From contig JAHOYV010000044.1 of assembly GCA_019038745.1 (NCBI GenBank), positions 62,001 through 126,000 on the forward strand: a stretch of 64,000 nt of DNA, read 5' to 3'. A model generated the notes under the pieces. That model searched no databases. It had not been told where the DNA came from and worked only from the letters and a program-made list of their open reading frames with translations. Below are positions 18,112 to 25,675 of the stretch, one piece after another (position 1 is the stretch's first letter; every line of letters begins with the position of its first letter). This DNA comes from Gemmatimonadales bacterium. Its GTDB lineage: Bacteria > Krumholzibacteriota > Krumholzibacteriia > LZORAL124-64-63. The translations under genes were made by a program, and so were the position numbers.

Positions 18112-19412
18112 TTTCCCGCTACGCCAGCCCCGAGATGACCGCCATCTGGTCGGACGAGAACCGATTCCGACTGTGGAAAGAAGTTGAAACGGTGGTCTGC
18201 GAAGTGCGGGCTGACGCAGGTCAAATCCCTGCCGATGCCGCTGCCGAGATCCGGTCCAAAGGAGATTTCGATACTGCCCGCGTGCTGGAGATCGAGAACA
18301 CGGTGCAGCACGATGTGATCGCTTTCCTGACGAACATGGCCGAATATATCGGACCGGCCAGCCGTTATGTCCACCAGGGCATGACCAGTAGCGATCTCCT
18401 GGACACGGCCTTTGCCCTGCAAACCGTGGAAGCGGGAGCGGTCCTGCGAGCTTCACTCCTCGAATTGTTGGCAGCAGTCCAGGCCAAGGCCGAGGAACAC
18501 AAGGCTACCGTGATGATCGGCCGCAGCCATGGCATCCACGCCGAGCCCACAACTTTCGGTCTGAAGCTGCTGGTCTATTGGAGTGCCTTGGAGCGAGGCT
18601 TGCGACGGCTGGATGCGGCCCAGCAGGAGATCGGTTACGGACAGATCTCCGGCGCTGTGGGAACCATCGCCCATCTGGATCCCGAGGTGGAAACCGAGAC
18701 GATGAAGCGTCTGGGGCTGAAGGTCGATCCGGCCAGCACCCAAATCGTTCAACGTGACCGCCATGCCAATTGGCTTCAGGTTGTGGCCACGCTAGGGGCG
18801 ACGATCGAACAGATGGCAGTTGAAATCCGCAACCTCCAGCGCACGGATGTGCACGAGGTGGAAGAAAGTTTCGGCAAGGGGCAGAAGGGCAGCAGCGCCA
18901 TGCCGCACAAGAAAAATCCGATCGTCTCGGAAAAGCTCACCGGAATGGCCCGGCTGTTGCGGGGCTATGCCCACACCGCGCTCGAGAACGTGGCCTTGTG
19001 GCACGAGCGGGATATTTCCCACAGTTCGGTCGAACGCATCATATTTCCCGACGCTTGTCACACCTTGCAGCACATGTTGAAAAAAATGGCTTGGCTGATC
19101 AAGGGCTTGGTGGTTTATCCGGAGAATATGAAAACCAATATGGCCAAGGTGAGGGGGATGTATTTTTCCCAGCCGGTGTTGCTGGCCTTGACCGAGGAAG
19201 GTGTTTCACGGGAGCAGGCCTATGCTTGGGTTCAGCGCTGCGCCATGCGGGTTTGGGATGACGATGTCTCGCTGCGTGAGGCTCTGGATGCCGATGAGGA
19301 AATTACCATGCGCCTGGAGCCCGCTGTACTGGATCGGTGCTTTGATCTGGATCATCAACTGCGTAATTTGCCGGTGATCTTCGAGCGGACGTTGGCCTTG
19401 AAAAACTGGTAG
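18108..19412 (+). CDS. purB: Adenylosuccinate lyase
   Basis: This 434-residue fumarase-superfamily enzyme acts twice in purine synthesis: SAICAR to AICAR, and adenylosuccinate to AMP. It shows the TSSDLLDTAFAL segment, GRSHGIHAEPTTFG with the general-acid His, and the signature loop KGSSAMPHKKNPI. The start overlaps the mtnA stop (ATGA). A strong nested hairpin lies just after the stop. purL and purF follow after the cytochrome gene, so purine genes are loosely grouped here. Confidence 0.97.
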   Translation: MISRYASPEMTAIWSDENRFRLWKEVETVVCEVRADAGQIPADAAAEIRSKGDFDTARVLEIENTVQHDVIAFLTNMAEYIGPASRYVHQGMTSSDLLDTAFALQTVEAGAVLRASLLELLAAVQAKAEEHKATVMIGRSHGIHAEPTTFGLKLLVYWSALERGLRRLDAAQQEIGYGQISGAVGTIAHLDPEVETETMKRLGLKVDPASTQIVQRDRHANWLQVVATLGATIEQMAVEIRNLQRTDVHEVEESFGKGQKGSSAMPHKKNPIVSEKLTGMARLLRGYAHTALENVALWHERDISHSSVERIIFPDACHTLQHMLKKMAWLIKGLVVYPENMKTNMAKVRGMYFSQPVLLALTEEGVSREQAYAWVQRCAMRVWDDDVSLREALDADEEITMRLEPAVLDRCFDLDHQLRNLPVIFERTLALKNW

Positions 19413-19418
19413 AAGCTG

Positions 19419-19468
19419 ATTTTCAACGACAGGTTTGGGAACCTGTCGCGGGGGCGGTTGTTGAAAAT
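19419..19468 (+). terminator. Nested inverted repeat after purB
   Basis: An inner perfect 9-bp stem CGACAGGTT / AACCTGTCG with loop TGGG (19427-19448) is enclosed by an outer 9-bp pair ATTTTCAAC / GTTGAAAAT (19419-19427 with 19460-19468). There is no long T-run after it, so it may be a 3'-end stabiliser or factor-assisted terminator rather than a classical intrinsic one. Confidence 0.5.
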
Positions 19469-19527
19469 TGAACAACTGGCTGTTGAGTCCCGAGCCGGGC
19501 CGTTGCGGAAGAAGATTATTGAATTGT

Positions 19528-19556
19528 TGACGAGTGCTCAGGTCCCGTTTAATTTT
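19528..19556 (+). promoter_or_regulatory. Possible promoter of the cytochrome gene
   Basis: TTGACG (19528-19533), 17 bases, TAATTT (19551-19556). The -35 is good (five of six); the -10 is poor (three of six). Confidence 0.35.
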
Positions 19557-19622
19557 GTCCCAACCTGACCCCCGACGGCCCCGATGAACGGGAGCCGCGT
19601 CCCATCTTTAGGAGGATCGATT

Positions 19623-20036
19623 ATGCGGAAGATTTTTTTGGTCACACTTGCCGTAATGGCTATGTCGGTTGCCTTGGTCGCCTTTGCCGGTGATGTCGAG
19701 CTCCCTGAAAACATCACGATCGACCAATGCGCCAAGAAGAAGGCCCCGGTGGAGTTTACCCACAAGGCCCACTTCGAGTATGCCACCTGCGTCGACTGTC
19801 ACCACACGAGCGAGGGCCTGACCCTTGAGAACGCCGCCGAGACGGAAGTGCCGACTTGTGGTTCCTGCCACATCGAGCCGGAGGATGCTGAAACTCCCAT
19901 CTGCTCTTCGGCCAAAAAGAAGGACAATCCCTACCATATCAATTGCATCGGTTGTCACAAGGAGTTCAAGGTTGAGAACGCCGAGACTACGGCTCCGACC
20001 AAGTGCAACGCGTGCCATCCCAAGCCTGAAAAGTAG
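19623..20036 (+). CDS. Tetraheme c-type cytochrome, cytochrome c3-like
   Basis: This 137-residue exported electron carrier has a clear Sec signal peptide (MRKIFLVTLAVMAMSVALVAFA). The mature chain holds four CxxCH heme sites (CVDCH, CGSCH, CIGCH, CNACH) plus extra His residues (FTHKAHF, CHH) suitable as sixth ligands. TAGGAGGATC precedes the ATG. Spacing resembles cytochrome c3/c7-family proteins that pass electrons in the periplasm during anaerobic or metal respiration. No partner redox gene lies nearby, and a terminator follows, so it is probably monocistronic. Confidence 0.9.
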   Translation: MRKIFLVTLAVMAMSVALVAFAGDVELPENITIDQCAKKKAPVEFTHKAHFEYATCVDCHHTSEGLTLENAAETEVPTCGSCHIEPEDAETPICSSAKKKDNPYHINCIGCHKEFKVENAETTAPTKCNACHPKPEK

Positions 20037-20082
20037 GCATTGCCTCTTTCTGGGCCGGTTGATTTGATGTCTGAGATAATTG

Positions 20083-20114
20083 AAAAACCGCTCCCGTCCG
20101 GGGGCGGTTTTTTG
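20083..20114 (+). terminator. Intrinsic terminator after the cytochrome gene
   Basis: AAAAACCGCTCCC, loop GTCC, then GGGGGCGGTTTTTT. It is a GC-rich stem flanked by A-run and T-run, a textbook rho-independent terminator that could work in both directions. Confidence 0.9.
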
Positions 20115-20281
20115 CTTGGGAATCCCGGGAACCAAAGAATTTGGTGTTTTGGACCCGGATGTTCCAAAGGATGAGTCCATTACAATTCTTGGCGCTTTCC
20201 CGGGGGATGGTAAGCTGTTAAATTGGTGATCCACGGATACAATTTCATGAATTATCCGGGCCAACTTCATTCGGGAGAAAC

Positions 20282-23200
20282 ATGGCGACCCACGATGAAA
20301 GTTTTGCGCCCATTCCTTTGGGCGAATATGACGATGGTTCCCTTCGCGGCTACCTCAAGCAATACGGTCTGACCCTGTCCCCCGAAGAAGCTCGGCGGGT
20401 GGGGGATCTTCTCGGACGTGATCCCACCCTGACCGAGATGACCCTCTTCGACACCATGTGGAGCGAGCACTGTTCCTACAAGAGCAGCCGGCCGCATTTG
20501 AAGGCCCATTTGCCCACCACCGGCAACAATGTGGTCGTTGGTCCGGTAGAGGACGCGGGCATTGTGGATTTTGGCGAGATAGACGGGAAAAAATTTGGGA
20601 TCATCTTCGCCCATGAGAGCCACAACCATCCCAGCCAGGTCATGCCCGTCGAGGGCGCTGCTACCGGTATAGGGGGAATCGTTCGGGATGTCTACTGTAT
20701 GGGCGGTGAAGTGATTGCCACCCTGGATCCGTTACGATTTGGTTGGCCCGTTGAGGGCCGGGCGACTGAGGGTTCGGATGGGAATGGCCCCGACGCGGCC
20801 CACCGTATCGAGATCGCCCGAGAGGTCGTGGCCGGGATCTGGGAGTATGGCAACGCGATCGGAGTGCCCAATCTGGGCGGTGATGTTTATTTCCACCCCA
20901 GTTTCAACGAGAATTGCCTGGTCAACGTGGTGGCGGTCGGTCTCGTCGAGCACGACCACATCACGCACAGCGCGGTTCCCAAGGAGGCGGCGGAGGAACC
21001 CTACGATCTGATCCTGGTCGGCAAGCCCACCGATTGGTCGGGGATGGGCGGCGCCGCCTTTGCTTCGGCCACGCTGGACGCTGCCTCGGCCAAGGAGAAC
21101 AAGGGCAGCGTGCAGACCCCTGATCCTTTCCTCAAGCGGATGCTGACGGTGGCCAACCGCGAGGTTCTGCGGATGGTCCGCGCCGAGGGGGTAGAGATTG
21201 GTTTCAAGGATCTGGGGGCCGGAGGGGTGAGTTGTGTGACCAGCGAACTGGCCGATGCCGGCGGTTTCGGCTGTGATGTGGATGTCCAACTCGTTCACCA
21301 GATTACTGACCTGCCCGCCCGGGTCTGCGCCTGTAGCGAGACTCAGGAGCGCTATGGGCTGGCGGTACCGGCCCGCTTGACCGACAAGGTTCTGCGGATC
21401 TACAACGAAGACTTTGCCCTACCTACGCTTTATGAGGGCGCCTGTGCCAGGAAGATCGGCGTGATCACCCATGAGCGGCAATACGTGTTGCGTTGGGGAG
21501 ACCAGGTCCTCTGCCAGGCCCCCATTGAAACGATCACCGAGGGGATTCGTTATGATCGGCCCACCGATGCTCCGGATCGGCCGGAAGTGCCGGCGGAACT
21601 GCGTCTTCCCGAGGCAGGTGCTGAGCAGATCGCTTTGGAATGGCTGGAATTGCTGGGGCACCCTAATGTTGCCAGTCGAGAATACATATATCGACACTAC
21701 GACAGCGAGGTGCAGGCCGGCACGATTCTCCGGCCTGGTGAAGCTGACGCAGGCGTAATTGCTCCGGTCCCTGGATCCCGGCGGGCTGTTGCTCTCAGTG
21801 CGGATGGGAACCCGTTGCTGGGCTTGGCCGATCCTTATAGCGCAGGCGCGGCGGCGGTTCTGGAAGTATGTCGCAACGTGGCCTGTGTGGGGGGCGAGCC
21901 TGCCGCGGTTACCGATTGCCTGAATTTCGGAAATCCCGAGGTGCCCCGTTCTTTCTGGGAATTCACCGAAGCGGTACGAGGCGTCGGAGACGCATGTCGG
22001 GGTGTGGGTTGCTACGCGTTGCCCAATAGTCCCCTGCCCGTGGTTAGTGGAAACGTGAGCTTTTACAACCAGAGTTCCTCGGGACGTTCGGTGGCTCCGT
22101 CACCAATTGTGGCATGCGTGGCCATCGTCGAGGATTACTCCCTGTGCCGAAGCCAGCGCTTCAAGGAAACAGGCGAAGTGCTTCTGCAGGTAGGCGCTCG
22201 GAGTCCGGAAATGGCCGGTTCCCTGTATATTGACGCGGGCTTCCAGGCGGGGCGACCCGCGGTGCCGGGTCTGGATTTCGATACTGCTCGCGCCGAGATT
22301 CGGGCTGTCATCGACCTTGTGAAATCGGGGCTTGTCACCGCCGCCCACGATATCAGCGACGGTGGTCTGGCGATTTGTCTCAGTGAGATGGCCATGGGGT
22401 TGGAGGGGGCAGCGGTGCGTGGTGCCCGGATTCAGGTTCCCGAGGGTCAGGGGCATTTGAGCCTGCGGGAATTCCTTTTCAGCGAGGCGGGCGGTTTTGT
22501 GGTTACCGTGTCGGAGACTGACCTGGAGGCTGCCGAAAGCATCCTTGAAAAGGCAGGAGCCGATTGGTGGCGATTGGGCCAGGTCAACGACTCGGGTCGG
22601 ATCGAAGTTCTTGAACGGGACGGAACCGTTACGGTTGATCTGGACGTCCTCCAGATGATGAAAAAATGGCAGACTGCCCTGCCGGCGCTCTTGGCCGGAG
22701 CCAAAGCAGCCGAGGCCGTTCCTTTTTCTACCGGGAATCCTGGGGCTGAAGATGCTCCGGATTATTCCAGCATCCAGGTGGCGCTTGGTCGCTCTCCGCG
22801 GGTGGCGGTCGTCCAACTTCCCGGCGTCAACTGTGAGCAGGAATCGGCTCGAACCCTGGTCATGGCCGGGGCCGAAGCTGAAGTTTTTCGCTGGACGCTG
22901 CCGCCGGCCGAGCTGTCCTCATTCGACGGTTTTCTCATTCCCGGCGGTTTCTCCTATCAGGATCGCGTTCGCGCCGGCGCTGTAGCCGCCAAGGATCCCT
23001 TGTTGCGGGTCTTGCTGGAAGAAGCGGAGGCGGGTAAACCCATTCTGGGAATCTGCAACGGTTGTCAGGTTCTTGTGGAAGCGGGTTTGGTGCCGGGGCT
23101 GACTCCGGGCTCGGTAGAAGTGGCCTTGGCCGCCAATCGATTCCCCGGCCGTCGTGGGTACTATTCACGTTGGATCGCCGTCGAGCCCGCAGTGAATTCC

Positions 23201-23584
23201 ACTTCTCCCTTCGTCGAGGGGCTGGTCGGCACCGTGCCCTTGCCCATCGCCCACGCCGAAGGTCGTTTCACTCACGAGGATCCGGAATTCTTCACCAAGC
23301 TGGATGCGGCAGGACACGTGGCCCTGCGTTATGTGCCTGTGGGACCGGGCTGTACGACCAACCCAAACGGTTCAATACTTGATGTGGCCGGGTTGACCAA
23401 CCAACAAGGCAATGTTTTGGCCATGATGCCCCACCCCGAGCGGGCTGCTCAATTGCGACACGTCCCGGAAGATCTCCCTCACGCCTGGGGGAGGGCCCGA
23501 TCGGCCGCGGCGGGGGATTTCCAAACCCTGGAGACACCTGGTCCCGGCGCCTTCTTGCTGCGGAGACTGGTGGAAATGTGTTAA
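20282..23584 (+). CDS. FGAM synthase, PurL-PurQ fusion
   Basis: This 1,100-residue phosphoribosylformylglycinamidine synthase catalyses step four of purine synthesis. Residues 1 to about 830 match small-type PurL (WSEHCSYKSSRPHLK, HESHNHPSQVMPVEGAATG). From about 838 a PurQ glutaminase is fused (VAVVQLPGVNCEQES, GICNGCQVLVEAG with the nucleophilic Cys, MMPHPERAA). Unlike the long enterobacterial PurL of about 1,300 residues, no PurS-like N-terminal domain precedes the PurL core. GGGAGAAAC lies before the ATG. The next gene may supply the missing function (inference). Confidence 0.95.
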   Translation: MATHDESFAPIPLGEYDDGSLRGYLKQYGLTLSPEEARRVGDLLGRDPTLTEMTLFDTMWSEHCSYKSSRPHLKAHLPTTGNNVVVGPVEDAGIVDFGEIDGKKFGIIFAHESHNHPSQVMPVEGAATGIGGIVRDVYCMGGEVIATLDPLRFGWPVEGRATEGSDGNGPDAAHRIEIAREVVAGIWEYGNAIGVPNLGGDVYFHPSFNENCLVNVVAVGLVEHDHITHSAVPKEAAEEPYDLILVGKPTDWSGMGGAAFASATLDAASAKENKGSVQTPDPFLKRMLTVANREVLRMVRAEGVEIGFKDLGAGGVSCVTSELADAGGFGCDVDVQLVHQITDLPARVCACSETQERYGLAVPARLTDKVLRIYNEDFALPTLYEGACARKIGVITHERQYVLRWGDQVLCQAPIETITEGIRYDRPTDAPDRPEVPAELRLPEAGAEQIALEWLELLGHPNVASREYIYRHYDSEVQAGTILRPGEADAGVIAPVPGSRRAVALSADGNPLLGLADPYSAGAAAVLEVCRNVACVGGEPAAVTDCLNFGNPEVPRSFWEFTEAVRGVGDACRGVGCYALPNSPLPVVSGNVSFYNQSSSGRSVAPSPIVACVAIVEDYSLCRSQRFKETGEVLLQVGARSPEMAGSLYIDAGFQAGRPAVPGLDFDTARAEIRAVIDLVKSGLVTAAHDISDGGLAICLSEMAMGLEGAAVRGARIQVPEGQGHLSLREFLFSEAGGFVVTVSETDLEAAESILEKAGADWWRLGQVNDSGRIEVLERDGTVTVDLDVLQMMKKWQTALPALLAGAKAAEAVPFSTGNPGAEDAPDYSSIQVALGRSPRVAVVQLPGVNCEQESARTLVMAGAEAEVFRWTLPPAELSSFDGFLIPGGFSYQDRVRAGAVAAKDPLLRVLLEEAEAGKPILGICNGCQVLVEAGLVPGLTPGSVEVALAANRFPGRRGYYSRWIAVEPAVNSTSPFVEGLVGTVPLPIAHAEGRFTHEDPEFFTKLDAAGHVALRYVPVGPGCTTNPNGSILDVAGLTNQQGNVLAMMPHPERAAQLRHVPEDLPHAWGRARSAAAGDFQTLETPGPGAFLLRRLVEMC

Positions 23585-23609
23585 CTCCCCGGTTGCCTGA
23601 AAGGATCTC

Positions 23610-24200
23610 ATGAGCCAGCAGACCACATTGTTGACCAGTCACAAGGGCGTTGATCTGCACGCCGCGACCGCGTTGCGGGTCATGCAGGAGCGGCTTGACG
23701 GCGGTGGGTTCCTGAAGGGGCTTTTCCGCTGCGAGATGCACACTTTTTCCGTGGGAGAGCACGGCCTTACGATGGAGCGGCTTCTGGCCGCCGGCCGGTA
23801 CTACAACCCGAACAAACACCATTTCGGACACTTTGCAGGGACCATTGCTCCGGAGCTTTTCACTTCGCCGGAAATAGTGGAGGATAGGGCCCTGCCCCCG
23901 GAATGGCCCGGCCTTATCCAAGATACCGACCTGGAAGTTCCCCACCAGGAGCTTTACGATACTCTTCTGGGAGGCATGGCCCCACCTGATTGTTGTGCGG
24001 TTGATCTGGCCTCCTTTCCCCTGGGTCAGGAGGGTCCACTGGTATCGGGAGTCTTGTGGAGATTGGTGCTGCAAACTGATCCATCCAAAGCTGCCGAGCT
24101 GGGAGAACGATTGGCCGTGGCCTGTGGCCGCAAGCAGGGATTGTTGATCAACCCGCACATGGAGGCCTGGCTGACGGCCGTTCGACAGGAGATCCGATGA
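23610..24200 (+). CDS. Unrecognised protein between purL-purQ and purF
   Basis: I do not recognise this 196-residue protein. It has no signal peptide or membrane segment and looks soluble and globular. Visible features are RMEH-like charged patches, a CEMHTFSVGEHGLTMERLL segment, a His-rich stretch YYNPNKHHFGHFAGT, and a Cys pair PPDCCAVDLASF. GAAAGGATC precedes the ATG. It lies 25 bases after the FGAM synthase and overlaps purF by four bases (ATGA), so it is almost certainly co-translated with purine enzymes. A PurS replacement or a regulatory subunit is possible, but the sequence alone does not show it. Confidence 0.85.
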   Translation: MSQQTTLLTSHKGVDLHAATALRVMQERLDGGGFLKGLFRCEMHTFSVGEHGLTMERLLAAGRYYNPNKHHFGHFAGTIAPELFTSPEIVEDRALPPEWPGLIQDTDLEVPHQELYDTLLGGMAPPDCCAVDLASFPLGQEGPLVSGVLWRLVLQTDPSKAAELGERLAVACGRKQGLLINPHMEAWLTAVRQEIR

Positions 24201-25648
24201 CCCTCAAAAGACACTGGGCCGAGGAATGCGGAGTGATTGGGATCGCCGGTGTGGACGGCGCCGCCGAGCTGGCCAGCCTGGGGTTGCACGCGCTCCAGCA
24301 CCGTGGGCAGGAAAGCGCCGGTATTTCCTCTGCTGACGGCCACCGGCTCACTACACACAAGAGAATGGGGCTTGTCGCGGACGTTTTCGACGAATCAACG
24401 GTTCGTCAATTGACTGGCAACAATGCCATTGGTCATGTGCGGTACAGTACCTCCGGTTCCAGTAGTCTGATCAACGCTCAACCCATCCAGGTTACTTCCC
24501 ACCGGGGCAGCGTAAGCCTGGCGCATAATGGTAATCTGGTCAACGCGCCGGAATTAAGGAGGGAAATGGAGGCGGACGGATCCATCTTCTCGACTACTAA
24601 TGACAGTGAGGTGATCCTGCATCTTCTTGCGCGCAGTCGTGCCATCGCCTGCGAGGATGCTCTGGCCTCTGCCCTGGCCCGGCTCAAGGGAGCCTACAGT
24701 CTGGTCGTTCTGGCCAGGGACCGTTTGATTGCGGCCCGGGATCCTCACGGCTTCCGTCCGCTCTGCCTGGGCCGGTACAAGGACAGTTATGTAGTGGCCA
24801 GCGAGAGTTGCGCCTTCGACATCATCGGGGCGTCCTACCTGCGTGACATCGAGCCGGGGGAGATGGTAATACTCGGGGATGGGGAATTGACCAGCCGCAA
24901 AATGAGCAAAAAGATTCCAGAGCGGCGTTGCGTTTTCGAGCACGTTTATTTTTCCCGTCCGGACAGTACGATCTTCGGACGCAACGTGGAAGCGGCCCGC
25001 CGCAAGAGTGGCGAAATTCTTGGCCAGGAGGCTCCGACCGAGGCGGATCTGGTCTGTGCGGTACCGGATTCCAGCAACACCGCAGCCCTGGGTTACTCCC
25101 AGGCCACCGGCATCCCGTTCGAGTTGGCCCTGATTCGGAACCATTACGTGGGCCGGACTTTCATTTCCCCTGCCCAAAAGGTGCGGGATATGTCGGTGCG
25201 TATTAAATTCAATCCCGTGGCAGAGGTCGTTCAGGGCAAACGGGTAGTAATGGTCGACGATTCCATTGTGCGGGGCACGACCATGCGCAAGCTCGTAAAG
25301 TTGATGCGCTGGGCCGGTGCCAGCGAGGTTCATTTGAGAATCGCCTCGCCGCCGGTGACGAATCCCTGCTTCTACGGGATCGATACGCCGGTGCGGAACG
25401 AGTTGATCGCTTCCAGCCACACAATCGAGGAAATTGCCACCTACCTGCGGGTCGATAGCCTCAGCTATCTCTCTCTGGAGGGCCTGTTGGCCGCTACCGG
25501 GGAGGGGGAAAAGTATTGCGATGCCTGTTTCACGGGGAACTACCCTGTTTCCTTTGCCGAAGGCCAGGGCAAGGATGTATTCGAAGAGCCGAAATCGGGA
25601 CAGAACATCCAGGTCAAGCCACTGTCGCCCATCGATGGCTCCGGTTAA
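24197..25648 (+). CDS. purF: Amidophosphoribosyltransferase
   Basis: This 483-residue enzyme commits PRPP to purine synthesis (glutamine + PRPP to phosphoribosylamine). The N-terminal nucleophile Cys follows a 10-residue propeptide (MTLKRHWAEE then CGVIGI), as in the Bacillus-type enzyme. The glutaminase part has HRGQESAGI. The PRPP site is VVMVDDSIVRGTT. Cys residues in ERRCVFEHVYF, NPCFYGID and YCDACFTG match the four ligands of the Bacillus-type iron-sulfur cluster, so an oxygen-sensitive cluster enzyme is expected. Confidence 0.97.
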   Translation: MTLKRHWAEECGVIGIAGVDGAAELASLGLHALQHRGQESAGISSADGHRLTTHKRMGLVADVFDESTVRQLTGNNAIGHVRYSTSGSSSLINAQPIQVTSHRGSVSLAHNGNLVNAPELRREMEADGSIFSTTNDSEVILHLLARSRAIACEDALASALARLKGAYSLVVLARDRLIAARDPHGFRPLCLGRYKDSYVVASESCAFDIIGASYLRDIEPGEMVILGDGELTSRKMSKKIPERRCVFEHVYFSRPDSTIFGRNVEAARRKSGEILGQEAPTEADLVCAVPDSSNTAALGYSQATGIPFELALIRNHYVGRTFISPAQKVRDMSVRIKFNPVAEVVQGKRVVMVDDSIVRGTTMRKLVKLMRWAGASEVHLRIASPPVTNPCFYGIDTPVRNELIASSHTIEEIATYLRVDSLSYLSLEGLLAATGEGEKYCDACFTGNYPVSFAEGQGKDVFEEPKSGQNIQVKPLSPIDGSG

Positions 25649-25675
25649 CCAGCTTGAATGGTAGAGAGATATTTT

